A program made the position numbers and the translations under genes. Shown in pieces: positions 44,718-55,529 of a DNA stretch of 64,000 nt. Below the pieces are notes generated by a model, which saw nothing but the letters and a program-made list of their open reading frames with translations, was not told where the DNA came from and ran no database searches. This DNA is from Bacteroidia bacterium (GTDB lineage Bacteria; Bacteroidota; Bacteroidia; J057; JADKCL01), in contig JACJYV010000007.1 of the NCBI GenBank assembly GCA_020635905.1, positions 62,001-126,000 on the forward strand. The letters run 5' to 3'. Position 1 is the first letter of the stretch. Each line of letters opens with the position of its first letter.

Positions 44718-47700
44718 GCTGTGTTCGGTACGTCAAAATAACAATTTGGAAGCTACTCACAACTCCAGTTCCTCGTTGGTAACCAAAATGGGTGCTGTGT
44801 TCGGTACGTCAAAATAACAATTTGGAAGCTACTCACAACTGTGACATTTCGCTCCGTGTTTTTCTTGAAGCTGTGTTCGGTACGTCAAAATAACAATTTG
44901 GAAGCTACTCACAACGGATCAGCAAGGACATGTAAAACACGCCGGGCTGTGTTCGGTACGTCAAAATAACAATTTGGAAGCTACTCACAACTCAAGATGG
45001 CTAAGAGCTATCTAAAGGCAAGCTGTGTTCGGTACGTCAAAATAACAATTTGGAAGCTACTCACAACAGATCATCTACATGGGAATCATGGGCATGGGCT
45101 GTGTTCGGTACGTCAAAATAACAATTTGGAAGCTACTCACAACCAACGTCTGTAATCCATTCCGTCACGTCCGGCTGTGTTCGGTACGTCAAAATAACAA
45201 TTTGGAAGCTACTCACAACCAACGAGAACGCGCAAAAACTGCATGAATTGCTGTGTTCGGTACGTCAAAATAACAATTTGGAAGCTACTCACAACAGATA
45301 TATAGTAGTTGTCAGCCATTATTTAGCTGTGTTCGGTACGTCAAAATAACAATTTGGAAGCTACTCACAACCACCCGCGTAATTGCCCAAAAGTATGTGG
45401 GGCTGTGTTCGGTACGTCAAAATAACAATTTGGAAGCTACTCACAACTCAGCGATGGAACTGTTACCAAATCCGTAAGCTGTGTTCGGTACGTCAAAATA
45501 ACAATTTGGAAGCTACTCACAACCCATTACCGTTACTCAGCCGGACCTCAATTGCTGTGTTCGGTACGTCAAAATAACAATTTGGAAGCTACTCACAACA
45601 CTCCTACGCTACTTATAGCAGTCTCAAAAGCTGTGTTCGGTACGTCAAAATAACAATTTGGAAGCTACTCACAACGCGGGATGAACTCAGAAACACAAGA
45701 TACTTGCTGTGTTCGGTACGTCAAAATAACAATTTGGAAGCTACTCACAACATCACACGTCAGGCCACTGCCAAAATAACAATTTGACTCACACTACGCT
45801 AATCAAAATAACAATTTGGCACGCTGTGTTCGGTACGTCAAAATAACAATTTGGAAGCTACTCACAACCAGAGGACTTCTGTAAACACCAGGCTAACTTC
45901 GGTGCTGTGTTCGGTACGTCAAAATAACAATTTGGAAGCTACTCACAACCAACGTCTGATGGATACGGTGTCCAAAAATCTTTGCTACTCACAACGCTGT
46001 GTTCGTGTTCGGTACGTCAAAATAACAATTTTGGAAGCTACTCACAACCACTCGCAGGTTACTGAATTATGTGAACTTCCTCGTTCTGTATTAACAATTT
46101 GGTCGGCTGTGTTCGGTACGTCAAAATAACAATTTGGAAGCTACTCACAACATAATGCGTTGAATTTGGTTACTTGATTTTGCTGTGTTCGGTACGTCAA
46201 AATAACAATTTGGATTACGCGTTACCTGTGTTCGGTACGTCAAAATAACAATTTGGAAGCTTACTCACAACGCGTGATTACTATCAATTGTGTGATTCAA
46301 AAATATTCGCTACTATAACTGCTGCGCTGTGTTCGGTACGTCAAAATAACAATTTGGAAGCTACTCACAACTGGCTTCTCCGATTCCACCACAACATCGC
46401 AGCTGTGTTCGGTACGTCAAAATAACAATTTGGAAGCTACTCACAACACATATTAACGTAGGATGATCGGCTTGTGGCTGTGTTCGGTACGTCAAAATAA
46501 CAATTTGGAAGCTACTCACAACTATGCTGTTTGTTCGGTACGTCAAAATAACACAAGCCACTGGCGCGTATTGCGTAAACAGTTCTCGGCTGTGTTCGGT
46601 ACGTCAAAATAACAATTTGGAAGCTACTCACAACGGCTATGCAGGATGAACTGGAAAAAATTCGGCTGTGTTCGGTACGTCAAAATAACAATTTGGAAGC
46701 TACTCACACAACGCCTGGTAACTACCAATGAAACGTACTTTCGGTTGCTTGTTCGATCAGGCTGTGTTCGGTACGTCAAAATAACAATTTGGAAGCTACT
46801 CACAACGCCCTGACTGCTCGATAACAGGCGATCGGGCTGTGTTCGGTACGTCAAAATAACAATTTGGAAAGCTCACAGCAGTGTAATACCCCGGTGCTGT
46901 GTTCGGTACGTCAAAATAACAATTTGGAAGCTACTCACAACACGGGCTGTGTTCGCCATTTGCTTTCCACAACAAGGCTGACCCAGCTGGCCGAAAACCC
47001 GCTGTGTTCGGTACGTCAAAATAACAATTTGGAAGCTACTCACAACGCTGTCGTGCTGTGTTCGGTACGTCAAAATAACAATTTGGAAGCTACTCACAAC
47101 CTGCCTGGCTGTTCATTCGCAGACCTCCTTGCTGTGTTCGGTACGTCAAAATAACAATTTGGAAGCTACTCACAACGCCCGATGCCTGCAAGCTGTGTTC
47201 GGTACGTCATTACCGATGTGGTTTAGGAGATTTTAAGGAACCGCTTCTCACAACTTACTTGGAAGCTACAACCATACGCGCTGCTGTGTTCGGTACGTCA
47301 AAATAACAATTTGGAAGCTACTCACAACGGCTTCGCGCCACGCCAGGCCCGCGTCAGGTCCAATGACCACTTTGAAGCTTCTACTGTGTTTCGGTACGTC
47401 AAAATAACAATTTGGAAGCTACTCACAACGACGAGGGAAACAGGATTATTCTGTGTGTGTTCGGTACGTCAAAATAACAATTTGGGCTTCTCACAACAGG
47501 TACATCACACATGAGGCTTTCCTACTCTGTGTTCGGTACGTCAAAATAACAATTTGGAAGCTACTCACAACCCGGATGGAATAGCTGCAAAATACCATCG
47601 GTGGCTGTGTTCGGTACGTCAAAATAACAATTTGGAAGCTACTCACAACTATGCAACGAAATTAGTGAGGATTACCAATTGGCTGTGTTCGGTACGTCAA

Positions 47701-49840
47701 AATAACAATTTGGAAGCTACTCACAACCCATAATCCTTGATTTCATCGAGCTGGCTGTGTTCGGTACGTCAAAATAACAATTTGGAAGCTACTCACAACC
47801 AGGCCACTGCCAAGTAAACCACCCGGCACGCTGTGTTCGGTACGTCAAAATAACAATTTGGAAGCTACTCACAACCGACGCCCCAACCGTGAGGCTTATT
47901 TCGGTGCTGTGTTCGGTACGTCAAAATAACAATTTGGAAGCTACTCACAACCGTCTGATGGATGTTTCAAAATCTGCCATCGCTGTGTTCGGTACGTCAA
48001 AATAACAATTTGCTGTGTTCGGTACGTCAAAATAACAATTTGGAAGCTACTCACAACATAATGCGTTGAATTTGGTTACTTGATTTTGCTGTGTTCGGTA
48101 CGTCAAAATAACAATTTGGAAGCTACTCACAACTGGATTCTCCGATTCCACCACAACATCGCAGCTGTGTTCGGTACGTCAAAATAACAATTTGGAAGCT
48201 ACTCACAACACATATTAACGTAGGATGATCGGCTTGTGGCTGTGTTCGGTACGTCAAAATAACAATTTGGAAGCTACTCACAACGCCCGCCTTGGTGGTT
48301 TTGTACACCTTTGTGATGCTGTGTTCGGTACGTCAAAATAACAATTTGGAAGCTACTCACAACACGAGTTAAGTGATAGCAGTACGGAAGTACGCTGTGT
48401 TCGGTACGTCAAAATAACAATTTGGAAGCTACTCACAACAGTGGAATGCTGTGTATCGTCAAAATAACAATTTGCTACTCACAACCCGCCTGCCTTTGCA
48501 TTCAACTGCTGTGTTCGGTACGTCAAAATAACAATTTGGAAGCTACTCACAACATAGCATTACCGGTGAAAATAACAATTTGGTTACTCACAACTGTCTT
48601 AAGGGCCAATCAGCTGTGTTCGGTACGTCAAAATAACAATTTGGAAGCTACTCACAACGGCTAAATGAACTGGTCAGTTCCCGCAAGCTGGATGCTGTGT
48701 TCGGTACGTCAAAATAACAATTTGGAAGCTACTCACAACGTAACCCCGCTGTTGCCTTTGTCCAGGCCGGCTGTGTTCGGTACGTCAAAATAACAATTTG
48801 GAAGCTACTCACAACATGTTGGCCTGGTTTGCGTAGCGTGATTTGGAAGCTACTTGCCCTTGCAGTGTTCGGTACGTCAAAACTAACAATTTGTTACTCA
48901 CAACTTGACGATGTTCAACTGCAGTTTCCGCAACATTTTGCTGGATGCTGTGTTCGGTACGTCAAAATAACAATTTGGAAGCTACTCACAACAACGTCAG
49001 CACCACCGCTCAAAATAACAATTTGGAAGCTTTGTCCAGGCCGGCTGTGTTCGGTACGTCAAAATAACAATTTGGAAGCTACTCACAACACGGCCTTGAT
49101 GACAGTAAGAGCGCTGTGTTTCGGTTGTGGGCCCGCTGTGTCGACTGCTGCAACAATTTGCTGGCCACACAAGCTGTGTTCGGTACGTCAAAATAACAAT
49201 TTGGAAGCTACTTCACGACACAACTGGCTGATGTACGTACGTCAAAATCCTCACAACGGCACAAAGCTGATGTCGTGTTCGGTACGTCAAAATAATTTGA
49301 AGGAATACTCACAACAACGCTGGATTCTGGCTTGATTTGCTGTGTTCGGTACGTCAAAATAACAATTTGGAAGCTACTCACAACGGCTGGAATGATAGCC
49401 AAAACGGACAGAGAGCTGTGTTCGGTACGTCAAAATAACAATTTGGAAGCTACTCACAACTAAGGGTATTCATCATATCACGTTTAGTATGCTGTGTTCG
49501 GTACGTCAAAATAACAATTTGGAAGCTACTCACAACGATGGCCTTTGCAAAGAAGGTAGCCAGCGAGCTGTGTTCGGTACGTCAAAATAACAATTTGGAA
49601 GCTACTCACAACGATTGCGGGTACCTGCATTGGTACGGTAAAGCTGTGTTCGGTACGTCAAAATAACAATTTGGAAGCTACTCACAACGGAGCGGACATT
49701 CAACACGACAGGATTGAGGCTGTGTTCGGTACGTCAAAATAACAATTTGGAAGCTACTCACAACACCGCATCCTCCGGGTCGCGGCAAACAACCGCTGTG
49801 TTCGGTACGTCAAAATAACAATTTGGAAGCTACTCACATT
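44718..49840 (-). CRISPR. Type II-C CRISPR array, 46-bp repeats, 30-bp spacers
   Basis: The 46-bp repeat reads on the plus strand GCTGTGTTCGGTACGTCAAA to GGAAGCTACTCACAAC. The first 14 copies (44718-45751) are spaced at exactly 76 bp. I count roughly 55-60 full or nearly full copies in all, plus about a dozen broken ones between 45750 and 49330. Orientation is minus. The crRNA-sense repeat begins GTTGTGAGTAGC, as expected of II-C Bacteroidota repeats. The anti-repeat pairs with that strand, and the terminator at 44613-44641 serves that strand. The rightmost repeat has TT in place of the final AC and stops 13 bp from the stop codon of the next gene, leaving no room for a leader outside coding sequence. 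Three spacers occur twice. Confidence 0.97.
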
Positions 49841-49853
49841 CAGTAGTTCCCCC

Positions 49854-50603
49854 TTATTTCTCAAACACATAAATCCTCCGCACACTCAGATCGAGATAGG
49901 GAGGCGAGGCCTGGGCTTCATACAGCAGCATATTGGCGGCTTCGCCCATCTCGGCGACCAACTCTTCCTGGTATTGGTGGATGCCGGCATAGACCTTCTC
50001 CTGGTAGGTTTTCCAGTTGGGGGTGTCCTGGCGGGAGATAAATTTGAGGCCGGATTGTTCCAGCAATTCCACCGGATCCACTGCCAGCAGGTCCCAGTGG
50101 GTAAAAATAAAGCGGGCCCCGGGCTTCATGACCCGTTTTACCGCCGCAAGGCCCTCGATTTTGTTGGGAACCGTCCACAATGAGTCGATGCTGAGCACCG
50201 CGTCCATGGATTCGTCGGGGAGGGGCAGGGTGAGAAATCCGCCTTCGGCAAAGGTGGCGGGGTACTTCAGTTGAAATGCTTGTTGGAATTCCCGGGCCTG
50301 ATCGAGGGCCGCAGGAATGATATCCACCCCGGTCAGTTGCAGGTTCCCCGTTTCGGCGAGGCGGAGGCCGGGGCCTCCTTTGCCGCAGCCAATGTCGAGC
50401 AGGCTGCTGCCGGGCTGCAGATCGAGCAGAGCCGACAGACTGGCCAGATCCTGCCGGGTCAGGTAGCCGTAATGCTCCAATCCCGCCGGATAATCCTCCC
50501 CAAAGGCATCGGCCCAGATTTTCTCCATCCACTGGCTCCTGCGTGGAAACTGGTAGTAGAGATGGTAATAATAGTGGTTGAGATCCTGATACTGTTCGGC
50601 CAT
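49854..50603 (-). CDS. Class I SAM-dependent methyltransferase
   Basis: 249 residues. SAM-binding motif I is SSLLDIGCGKGGPGLRLAE (about 62-80). Motif II (TGVDIIPAALDQAREF) and a post-motif (MDAVLSIDSLWTVPNKIEGL) follow. It resembles sterol/ubiquinone-type small-molecule methyltransferases, but the substrate is not evident. The same-strand CRISPR array begins 13 bp after its stop codon, so transcripts of this gene would run into the array unless stopped. Confidence 0.85.
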   Translation of the reverse strand: MAEQYQDLNHYYYHLYYQFPRRSQWMEKIWADAFGEDYPAGLEHYGYLTRQDLASLSALLDLQPGSSLLDIGCGKGGPGLRLAETGNLQLTGVDIIPAALDQAREFQQAFQLKYPATFAEGGFLTLPLPDESMDAVLSIDSLWTVPNKIEGLAAVKRVMKPGARFIFTHWDLLAVDPVELLEQSGLKFISRQDTPNWKTYQEKVYAGIHQYQEELVAEMGEAANMLLYEAQASPPYLDLSVRRIYVFEK

Positions 50604-50680
50604 GGGAGGGGATAATGATTGGCCCTAATATTACTAAATTGCTCCCGCCTGACCAAGTTTGGGGAATTTTTCTGATCAGC

Positions 50681-52123
50681 CTACACCTTCCAGACCGCCA
50701 CGTTGCGGGGAGTGCCCACCGCGGCCAGCCATTTTCCGTTCAGTGCATGTTCCAGGGATAATACCTGCTCTGGGCCCAGGACGAAGGTGTCGAGAATCTC
50801 TTTGCGCTGATAATCCAGGATCAGGACCTTTCCATCCCGCGTACCCAGGGCCAGGCAGGCTGGCTGGTTGATGAAGGTGAGGCTGGAAATCAACAGGGGA
50901 TCACCGTTTTTGAGGCTAAGGGCAATGATGGCAATGGGATCTTCCTGCCGCAGGTGATACACCCGGATATTGCCCAGGCTGTCGGCTGCGGCAAATATGC
51001 GCTCCAGGCAGGAAAAAGCCAGTCCGGTCACCGGTTGATCAAAGGCTGCGGTTCGGAATACTTCTTTTTGGGTGGGGGTGGTAATGATTACCAGGCCACC
51101 AGAGGCGGTCCCATAGCCAAAGAAAGGGAGGGTTTTTGCAATGGAAAAGGCGGTGAATTTTTCTTTCATTTTCCCCACCACTTTTACCGGATAATCGCCC
51201 GCAGGCCTACGGTCATCGAGATTGGCATAAATGATCTGCCCGCTGGCGGTAAGCACCACTCCCAGTTTGAGGTCGTGGCTGAGTCCGGCAAAAAGGGCCT
51301 TGCCCAACCCCGGAAATTCCAGTCTTCTCAGTGCCCTGAGTTGGTAATCTGAAAGCAGCAACTCATGAGGGGATACCGACAGGAGAAACCCCTGGGTGGA
51401 AAAATGCCGGTGGATTCCCCGGGGCAGGGACCAGTATTCGACCGGGGCTCCGCTGGATGAATCCCAGAGCACGGCGTCCTCCCCCGCGGTAAGCAGAAAA
51501 CGGCTGTCACGGGAAAAGGAAAGGGATTCCACCTGAAAGCGATGATAGGGAGCTTTCCTGACCTGCGGCCCCTCCGTCTCCACATTGACTGTCAATCCGG
51601 ATTCCAAAAGGGGCTGTCTTTTTACGGAAGGGGCCTGGAGGGTGTAGAGCAGAGCCAAAAGGCTGAACAGGCCCGATATCATACCCAGCGGATAATTTTC
51701 CACCTCCAATACAAAAATCAGAGTGATAAAAATCAGCATGCCGGTTCCGATTGCCCGGAGAGTTTTGGGATCGAGCTCATTGGGATCGAAACTGAGGCTT
51801 TGGGGGAATTTCCGGATGGTAAACACCTGCCCATGTCCGGGAGATGCCCATTGTGCGGGATTTCCGGCGGGCCAATCGTCTTGTGAAGTGGGTAAGGCGT
51901 TGGGGGAGGAAGACACTGGATTTCTTTTTTCCCGGGGGGTATTCCAGTCCGCAGGCCGTTCCTGACCGCAGAGCTCACAATGCACCAGAAAGTCGGGATT
52001 GGCCGTTTCGCAGTGGGTGCACACCCAGGCCTCGGTCCAGGGGCGGGCTTGCCCGCAGGTTGTGCAAGAGCGCTGGTCGTCGGGGTTAAGGGTTTTGCAT
52101 GCAGGACAATTCCAGTCGGACAT
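50681..52123 (-). CDS. Membrane protein with two RanBP2-type zinc fingers and WD40-like repeats, paralogue 1
   Basis: 480 residues. Two N-terminal fingers, WNCPACKTLNPDDQRSCTTC and WVCTHCETANPDFLVHCELC, match the RanBP2 pattern W-x-C-x2-C-x3-N-x6-C-x2-C. A hydrophobic pair follows at about 130-165 (GTGMLIFITLIFVLEVENY, MISGLFSLLALLYTL). The rest (about 195-480) has WD40-like blade fragments (DSRFLLTAGEDAVLWDSSSG, LEHALNGKWLAAVGTPRNVA). A full paralogue is at 59459-60895. Both flank the efflux operon. No function is known to me. Confidence 0.78.
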   Translation of the reverse strand: MSDWNCPACKTLNPDDQRSCTTCGQARPWTEAWVCTHCETANPDFLVHCELCGQERPADWNTPREKRNPVSSSPNALPTSQDDWPAGNPAQWASPGHGQVFTIRKFPQSLSFDPNELDPKTLRAIGTGMLIFITLIFVLEVENYPLGMISGLFSLLALLYTLQAPSVKRQPLLESGLTVNVETEGPQVRKAPYHRFQVESLSFSRDSRFLLTAGEDAVLWDSSSGAPVEYWSLPRGIHRHFSTQGFLLSVSPHELLLSDYQLRALRRLEFPGLGKALFAGLSHDLKLGVVLTASGQIIYANLDDRRPAGDYPVKVVGKMKEKFTAFSIAKTLPFFGYGTASGGLVIITTPTQKEVFRTAAFDQPVTGLAFSCLERIFAAADSLGNIRVYHLRQEDPIAIIALSLKNGDPLLISSLTFINQPACLALGTRDGKVLILDYQRKEILDTFVLGPEQVLSLEHALNGKWLAAVGTPRNVAVWKV

Positions 52124-52266
52124 GGTTCAGGCAGGTGAAGGTTGTAGGGGCGGCATCCGGTTCAGGTGATTGATGGAATGGCATTCCCATGGAAACAGGG
52201 ATACGGATTTGTGGGCAGATGGTTAGGATGGGGGATGGGCGATATATTTTATTATTCGGTCCAGGC

Positions 52267-52299
52267 AAAAAAACAGCCGACACCCAGGGGTGCCGGCTG
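52267..52299 (-). terminator. Terminator of the efflux operon
   Basis: CAGCCGACACC and GGTGCCGGCTG pair as an 11-bp stem (one G-U), with seven T on the minus-strand side, 23 bp after the RND stop codon. Confidence 0.85.
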
Positions 52300-52321
52300 C
52301 ATCAGACCCAAAGTTATTCAT

Positions 52322-55300
52322 TTATACCGCCACTGGCTCCGGCTGCAATTCTTCTTCCTCCACCTGTACCTGCATCGTTTCATCTTCCTGGATGGTGCCG
52401 CGCAGGATGCCTTTTGCTTTCTTATTGCTGATTTCTCCTTTGAAAATGTCGAAGATCAGATAGACGCAGGGCACCACCACCAGGGTGAGGAGCATGGAGC
52501 TCGACAATCCGCCGATCAGTACCCAGGCGAGACCGCTTTTCCATTCGGCACCCGGACCCGTAGCCAGGGCGATGGGCATCATCCCGAAAACCATGGCCAG
52601 GGTGGTCATGAGGATGGGGCGGAGCCTGGTTTTGCCCGCATGGATCAGGGCATTGGCCGTATTCATGCCTTCTGCCTTGAGCTGGTTGGCAAAATCCACG
52701 ATCAGGATGGCATTCTTGGCCACCAGTCCGATCAGCATGATCATACCCAGCATGGAGAATATACTGAGGGGCTGCATGGTGAGGGCCAGGGCCAGCAAGG
52801 CACCTACGATGGCCACCGGGATGGAAAACAGTACCACAAAGGGGTAAACGTAGGAGTCGTAGAGGGCCACCATGATCAGGTACACGAAGAGAATGGAGGC
52901 AATCAGGGCAAATCCCAGGTTGGCAAAGGCTTCGCCCATGTTTTTGGCATTTCCCTCGAAGGCCACCACCACATTGGCAGGAGGTGGGTTGTCGGCCAGG
53001 TACTGGTTCATTTTGGAGGTGACTGCCCCGGAAGAAATTCCCAAAACCTGAGAGGAAACCGTCATGGAAGGCACCCGGTTTTTGCGCTCCAGTTTGGAGG
53101 CACCCGTGCTCTGTACCGTGGTGGCAAACTGGCTGAGACGAATCACTTCCCCCTTTTTGTTGATGAAAGGCAGGTTGGAAATGTCGTTCACACTCTGGCG
53201 GTTGAATTCGTCGTAGATGACCGAAATGTCGTATTCGTTGCCTGCTTCGTTGTACCTGGACGAATTATTTCCGTTGAAAGCGGCCTGCAGATTGGCCCCC
53301 ACTTCACTCATGGAAAGTCCCAGGCTGGCCATTTTGTCGCGGTCCACTTCCACATTGATCTCTGGGTTGCCGGTTTCGACCGAAAGCGTGACCTCTGCCG
53401 TGCCTTTGATCGATTTCAATTCGTCCATGAGGCGGTTGGCCATGGCGTAGTTGGAGTCGGGGGAATTGCCGGTCACCGAGATCTGCACCGGGGCTGCGTT
53501 GGCCGTGCCCATGATGCTTACCGCAGCCGAACTGACCTTGACGCCGGGCAGGATTTTTTCCAGATCGTGCTTGACCATCTGGGCATAGAGGTCGGCCGGA
53601 TATTCCCGGTCCTTCTTATCGACCAGCTTCACGTTGAGCTCGGCTTTATTGCTGACCGAGTTATTGCCCCCCATGCCGTTGCTGGAGGTGCCGATGCTGG
53701 TAAATACGTTGGTGACATCCTCATTCTGAAAGAGGTAATCTTCCACTTTCTGGGCAGTAAGATTGGTCTGCTCAATGGTGGCGTCCTGCTTGAGTTCCAG
53801 GGAAATAACAAATTCACCCCGGTCTCCCTGGCTCACAAATTCACTGCCGATATAGCCTTTGCCGATCAGCATAAAAGAGGCGACCAGCAGGGCAATAGTG
53901 GCAATCAGCACATAGCGTTTGCGGGTCAGTGCGACTTTGAGCAGGGAGCCGTACGAGTTGGTCAGCCAGTTGAGAAATTGCTCGAAGGCGGCCACGATTT
54001 TACCCGAAATGAGTTTTTTATTGATGTGCTCGATCTTGGCCAGACGGGAGGCCAGCAACGGGGTCAGGGTGAAGGAAACAAAAAGGCTCATCAGGGTGGA
54101 GATCACGATCACAATGGAGAATTGCGACAAGAGGTTGGAGATCAGGCCCCCCACCATGGTCAGCGGCAGGAACACCACCACGTCCACCAGGGTGATACCC
54201 ATAGCAGTAAAGCCAATTTCTTTTCGCCCTTTGATCGAGGCTTCCCTGCGTTCCTGTCCCATCTCGAGGTGACGGTAAATATTTTCCAGCACCACAATCG
54301 AGTCATCCACCAGAATGCCCACCACCAGGGAAATGGCCAGCAGGGTCATGAGGTTGAGGGAAAATCCCAGCAGATACATGGCAATGAAGACCGATATAAG
54401 GGAGGCGGGAATGGCCACCATCACGATGAGTGAGTTGCGGAAACTGTGCAGGAAGAGCAGCATGACCAGGGCCACGATGAAGATGGCCAGTCCCAGGTCT
54501 TTCATCACCGAGTTGGCGGCTTCCAGGGTAAAGTCTGAGGTGTCGGAGGCGATTTCAAATTGCAATCCCTGTGCGTCGAAGGCCTTTTCCAGGGTCTGGA
54601 TTTCCTTTTTGACCAGGGCGCTGAGCGCGACTGCGTTGGCATCGCTTTGCTTCTGGATAGTCAGTCCAATAGAGTTTTTGCCGTCGATGCGGTTGATGGT
54701 TTTGATGTCCTTGATGCCGTCGGTGACGGTGGCCAGTTCGGCAAGCCTGACCGGCGATCCGCTGACCCGGTCGGTGGTAATGACCAGATTCTGGATGTCT
54801 TCGATGGTCTGGTACTTGCCTTTGAGGCGGATGAGGGCTTTGGATTCAGCGTTTTCGATCTTGCCCACGGGGAAGTCCATGTTGCTGCTTTGCAGCACCT
54901 GAATGATCTGGAGCATGGATATGCCCCGGGCTTCGCAGGCCTGACGGTCCACATTGACTTTGATTTCCCGCTCTTCACCCCCCACAATACTTACCTGGGC
55001 CGCCCCTTTGAGGCGTGACAGGGAAGGCAGTACCTCATTTTTGGTCAGGTTGTAAAGCTCCGTGGGCGGGATTTTAGCCGTCAGACCCAGGCGCATGATG
55101 GGCCTTTCGTCCATGGAGTATTTTCCGATGGAGGGAGAAAGCACGTCGTCGGGCAACTGGGAAAGGATGGCGTTGATTTTGCGCTGGGCATCCTGCACCA
55201 CCAGGTCGCTGTTGGCGTCGGGTTTGAGCATGAGTACGACCGAGGCCACCCCTTCCATGGAAGTGGACTTGATTTCGTCCAGGTTTTCCAGGTTGGAGAG

Positions 55301-55510
55301 GGCGTCTTCCAGCTTTTTGGTGACCGAGTTTTCCACTTCGGCGGGCGATGCTCCCGGGTAAACGGTGGTCACCGTGACCACGGGAATGGAAAATTTGGGC
55401 ATCAGCTCGTAGTTGAGCTTGCTGTAGCTGAGGATTCCCAGAAATCCCAGCACCGAAAATATGACCACAATCAGCGAGGGCCGCTTGATGGACAGTTCTG
55501 TGATTGACAT
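52322..55510 (-). CDS. RND multidrug efflux pump, inner-membrane permease
   Basis: 1062 residues, normal for the HAE-1/AcrB family. It opens MSITELSIKRPSLIVVIFSV (first membrane helix). The paired Asp of the proton path is in VVGILVDDSIVVLENIYRH, and the repeated helix groups and two large periplasmic loops are present (PGASPAEVENSVTKKLEDAL in the first). It takes up substrates from the inner-membrane or periplasmic side and passes them to the TolC-like exit duct, driven by protons. It is the last gene of a regulator-TolC-adaptor-RND operon and ends at a terminator. The substrate is not predictable. Confidence 0.95.
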   Translation of the reverse strand: MSITELSIKRPSLIVVIFSVLGFLGILSYSKLNYELMPKFSIPVVTVTTVYPGASPAEVENSVTKKLEDALSNLENLDEIKSTSMEGVASVVLMLKPDANSDLVVQDAQRKINAILSQLPDDVLSPSIGKYSMDERPIMRLGLTAKIPPTELYNLTKNEVLPSLSRLKGAAQVSIVGGEEREIKVNVDRQACEARGISMLQIIQVLQSSNMDFPVGKIENAESKALIRLKGKYQTIEDIQNLVITTDRVSGSPVRLAELATVTDGIKDIKTINRIDGKNSIGLTIQKQSDANAVALSALVKKEIQTLEKAFDAQGLQFEIASDTSDFTLEAANSVMKDLGLAIFIVALVMLLFLHSFRNSLIVMVAIPASLISVFIAMYLLGFSLNLMTLLAISLVVGILVDDSIVVLENIYRHLEMGQERREASIKGRKEIGFTAMGITLVDVVVFLPLTMVGGLISNLLSQFSIVIVISTLMSLFVSFTLTPLLASRLAKIEHINKKLISGKIVAAFEQFLNWLTNSYGSLLKVALTRKRYVLIATIALLVASFMLIGKGYIGSEFVSQGDRGEFVISLELKQDATIEQTNLTAQKVEDYLFQNEDVTNVFTSIGTSSNGMGGNNSVSNKAELNVKLVDKKDREYPADLYAQMVKHDLEKILPGVKVSSAAVSIMGTANAAPVQISVTGNSPDSNYAMANRLMDELKSIKGTAEVTLSVETGNPEINVEVDRDKMASLGLSMSEVGANLQAAFNGNNSSRYNEAGNEYDISVIYDEFNRQSVNDISNLPFINKKGEVIRLSQFATTVQSTGASKLERKNRVPSMTVSSQVLGISSGAVTSKMNQYLADNPPPANVVVAFEGNAKNMGEAFANLGFALIASILFVYLIMVALYDSYVYPFVVLFSIPVAIVGALLALALTMQPLSIFSMLGMIMLIGLVAKNAILIVDFANQLKAEGMNTANALIHAGKTRLRPILMTTLAMVFGMMPIALATGPGAEWKSGLAWVLIGGLSSSMLLTLVVVPCVYLIFDIFKGEISNKKAKGILRGTIQEDETMQVQVEEEELQPEPVAV

Positions 55511-55529
55511 GTTGTTTGGTTAAGGGTTG

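Noticed and set aside
46864..47154. Short open frames inside the CRISPR array
   Set aside because: They are translations of the repeat (CSVRQNNNLEATHN on plus, SSFQIVILTYRTQ on minus) and not genes.
52166..54433. A 755-codon open frame on the plus strand opposite the RND permease gene
   Set aside because: It is a codon-bias shadow: the opposite strand codes for a clear full-length HAE-1 permease, and the frame is His/Gly/Gln-rich without any domain.
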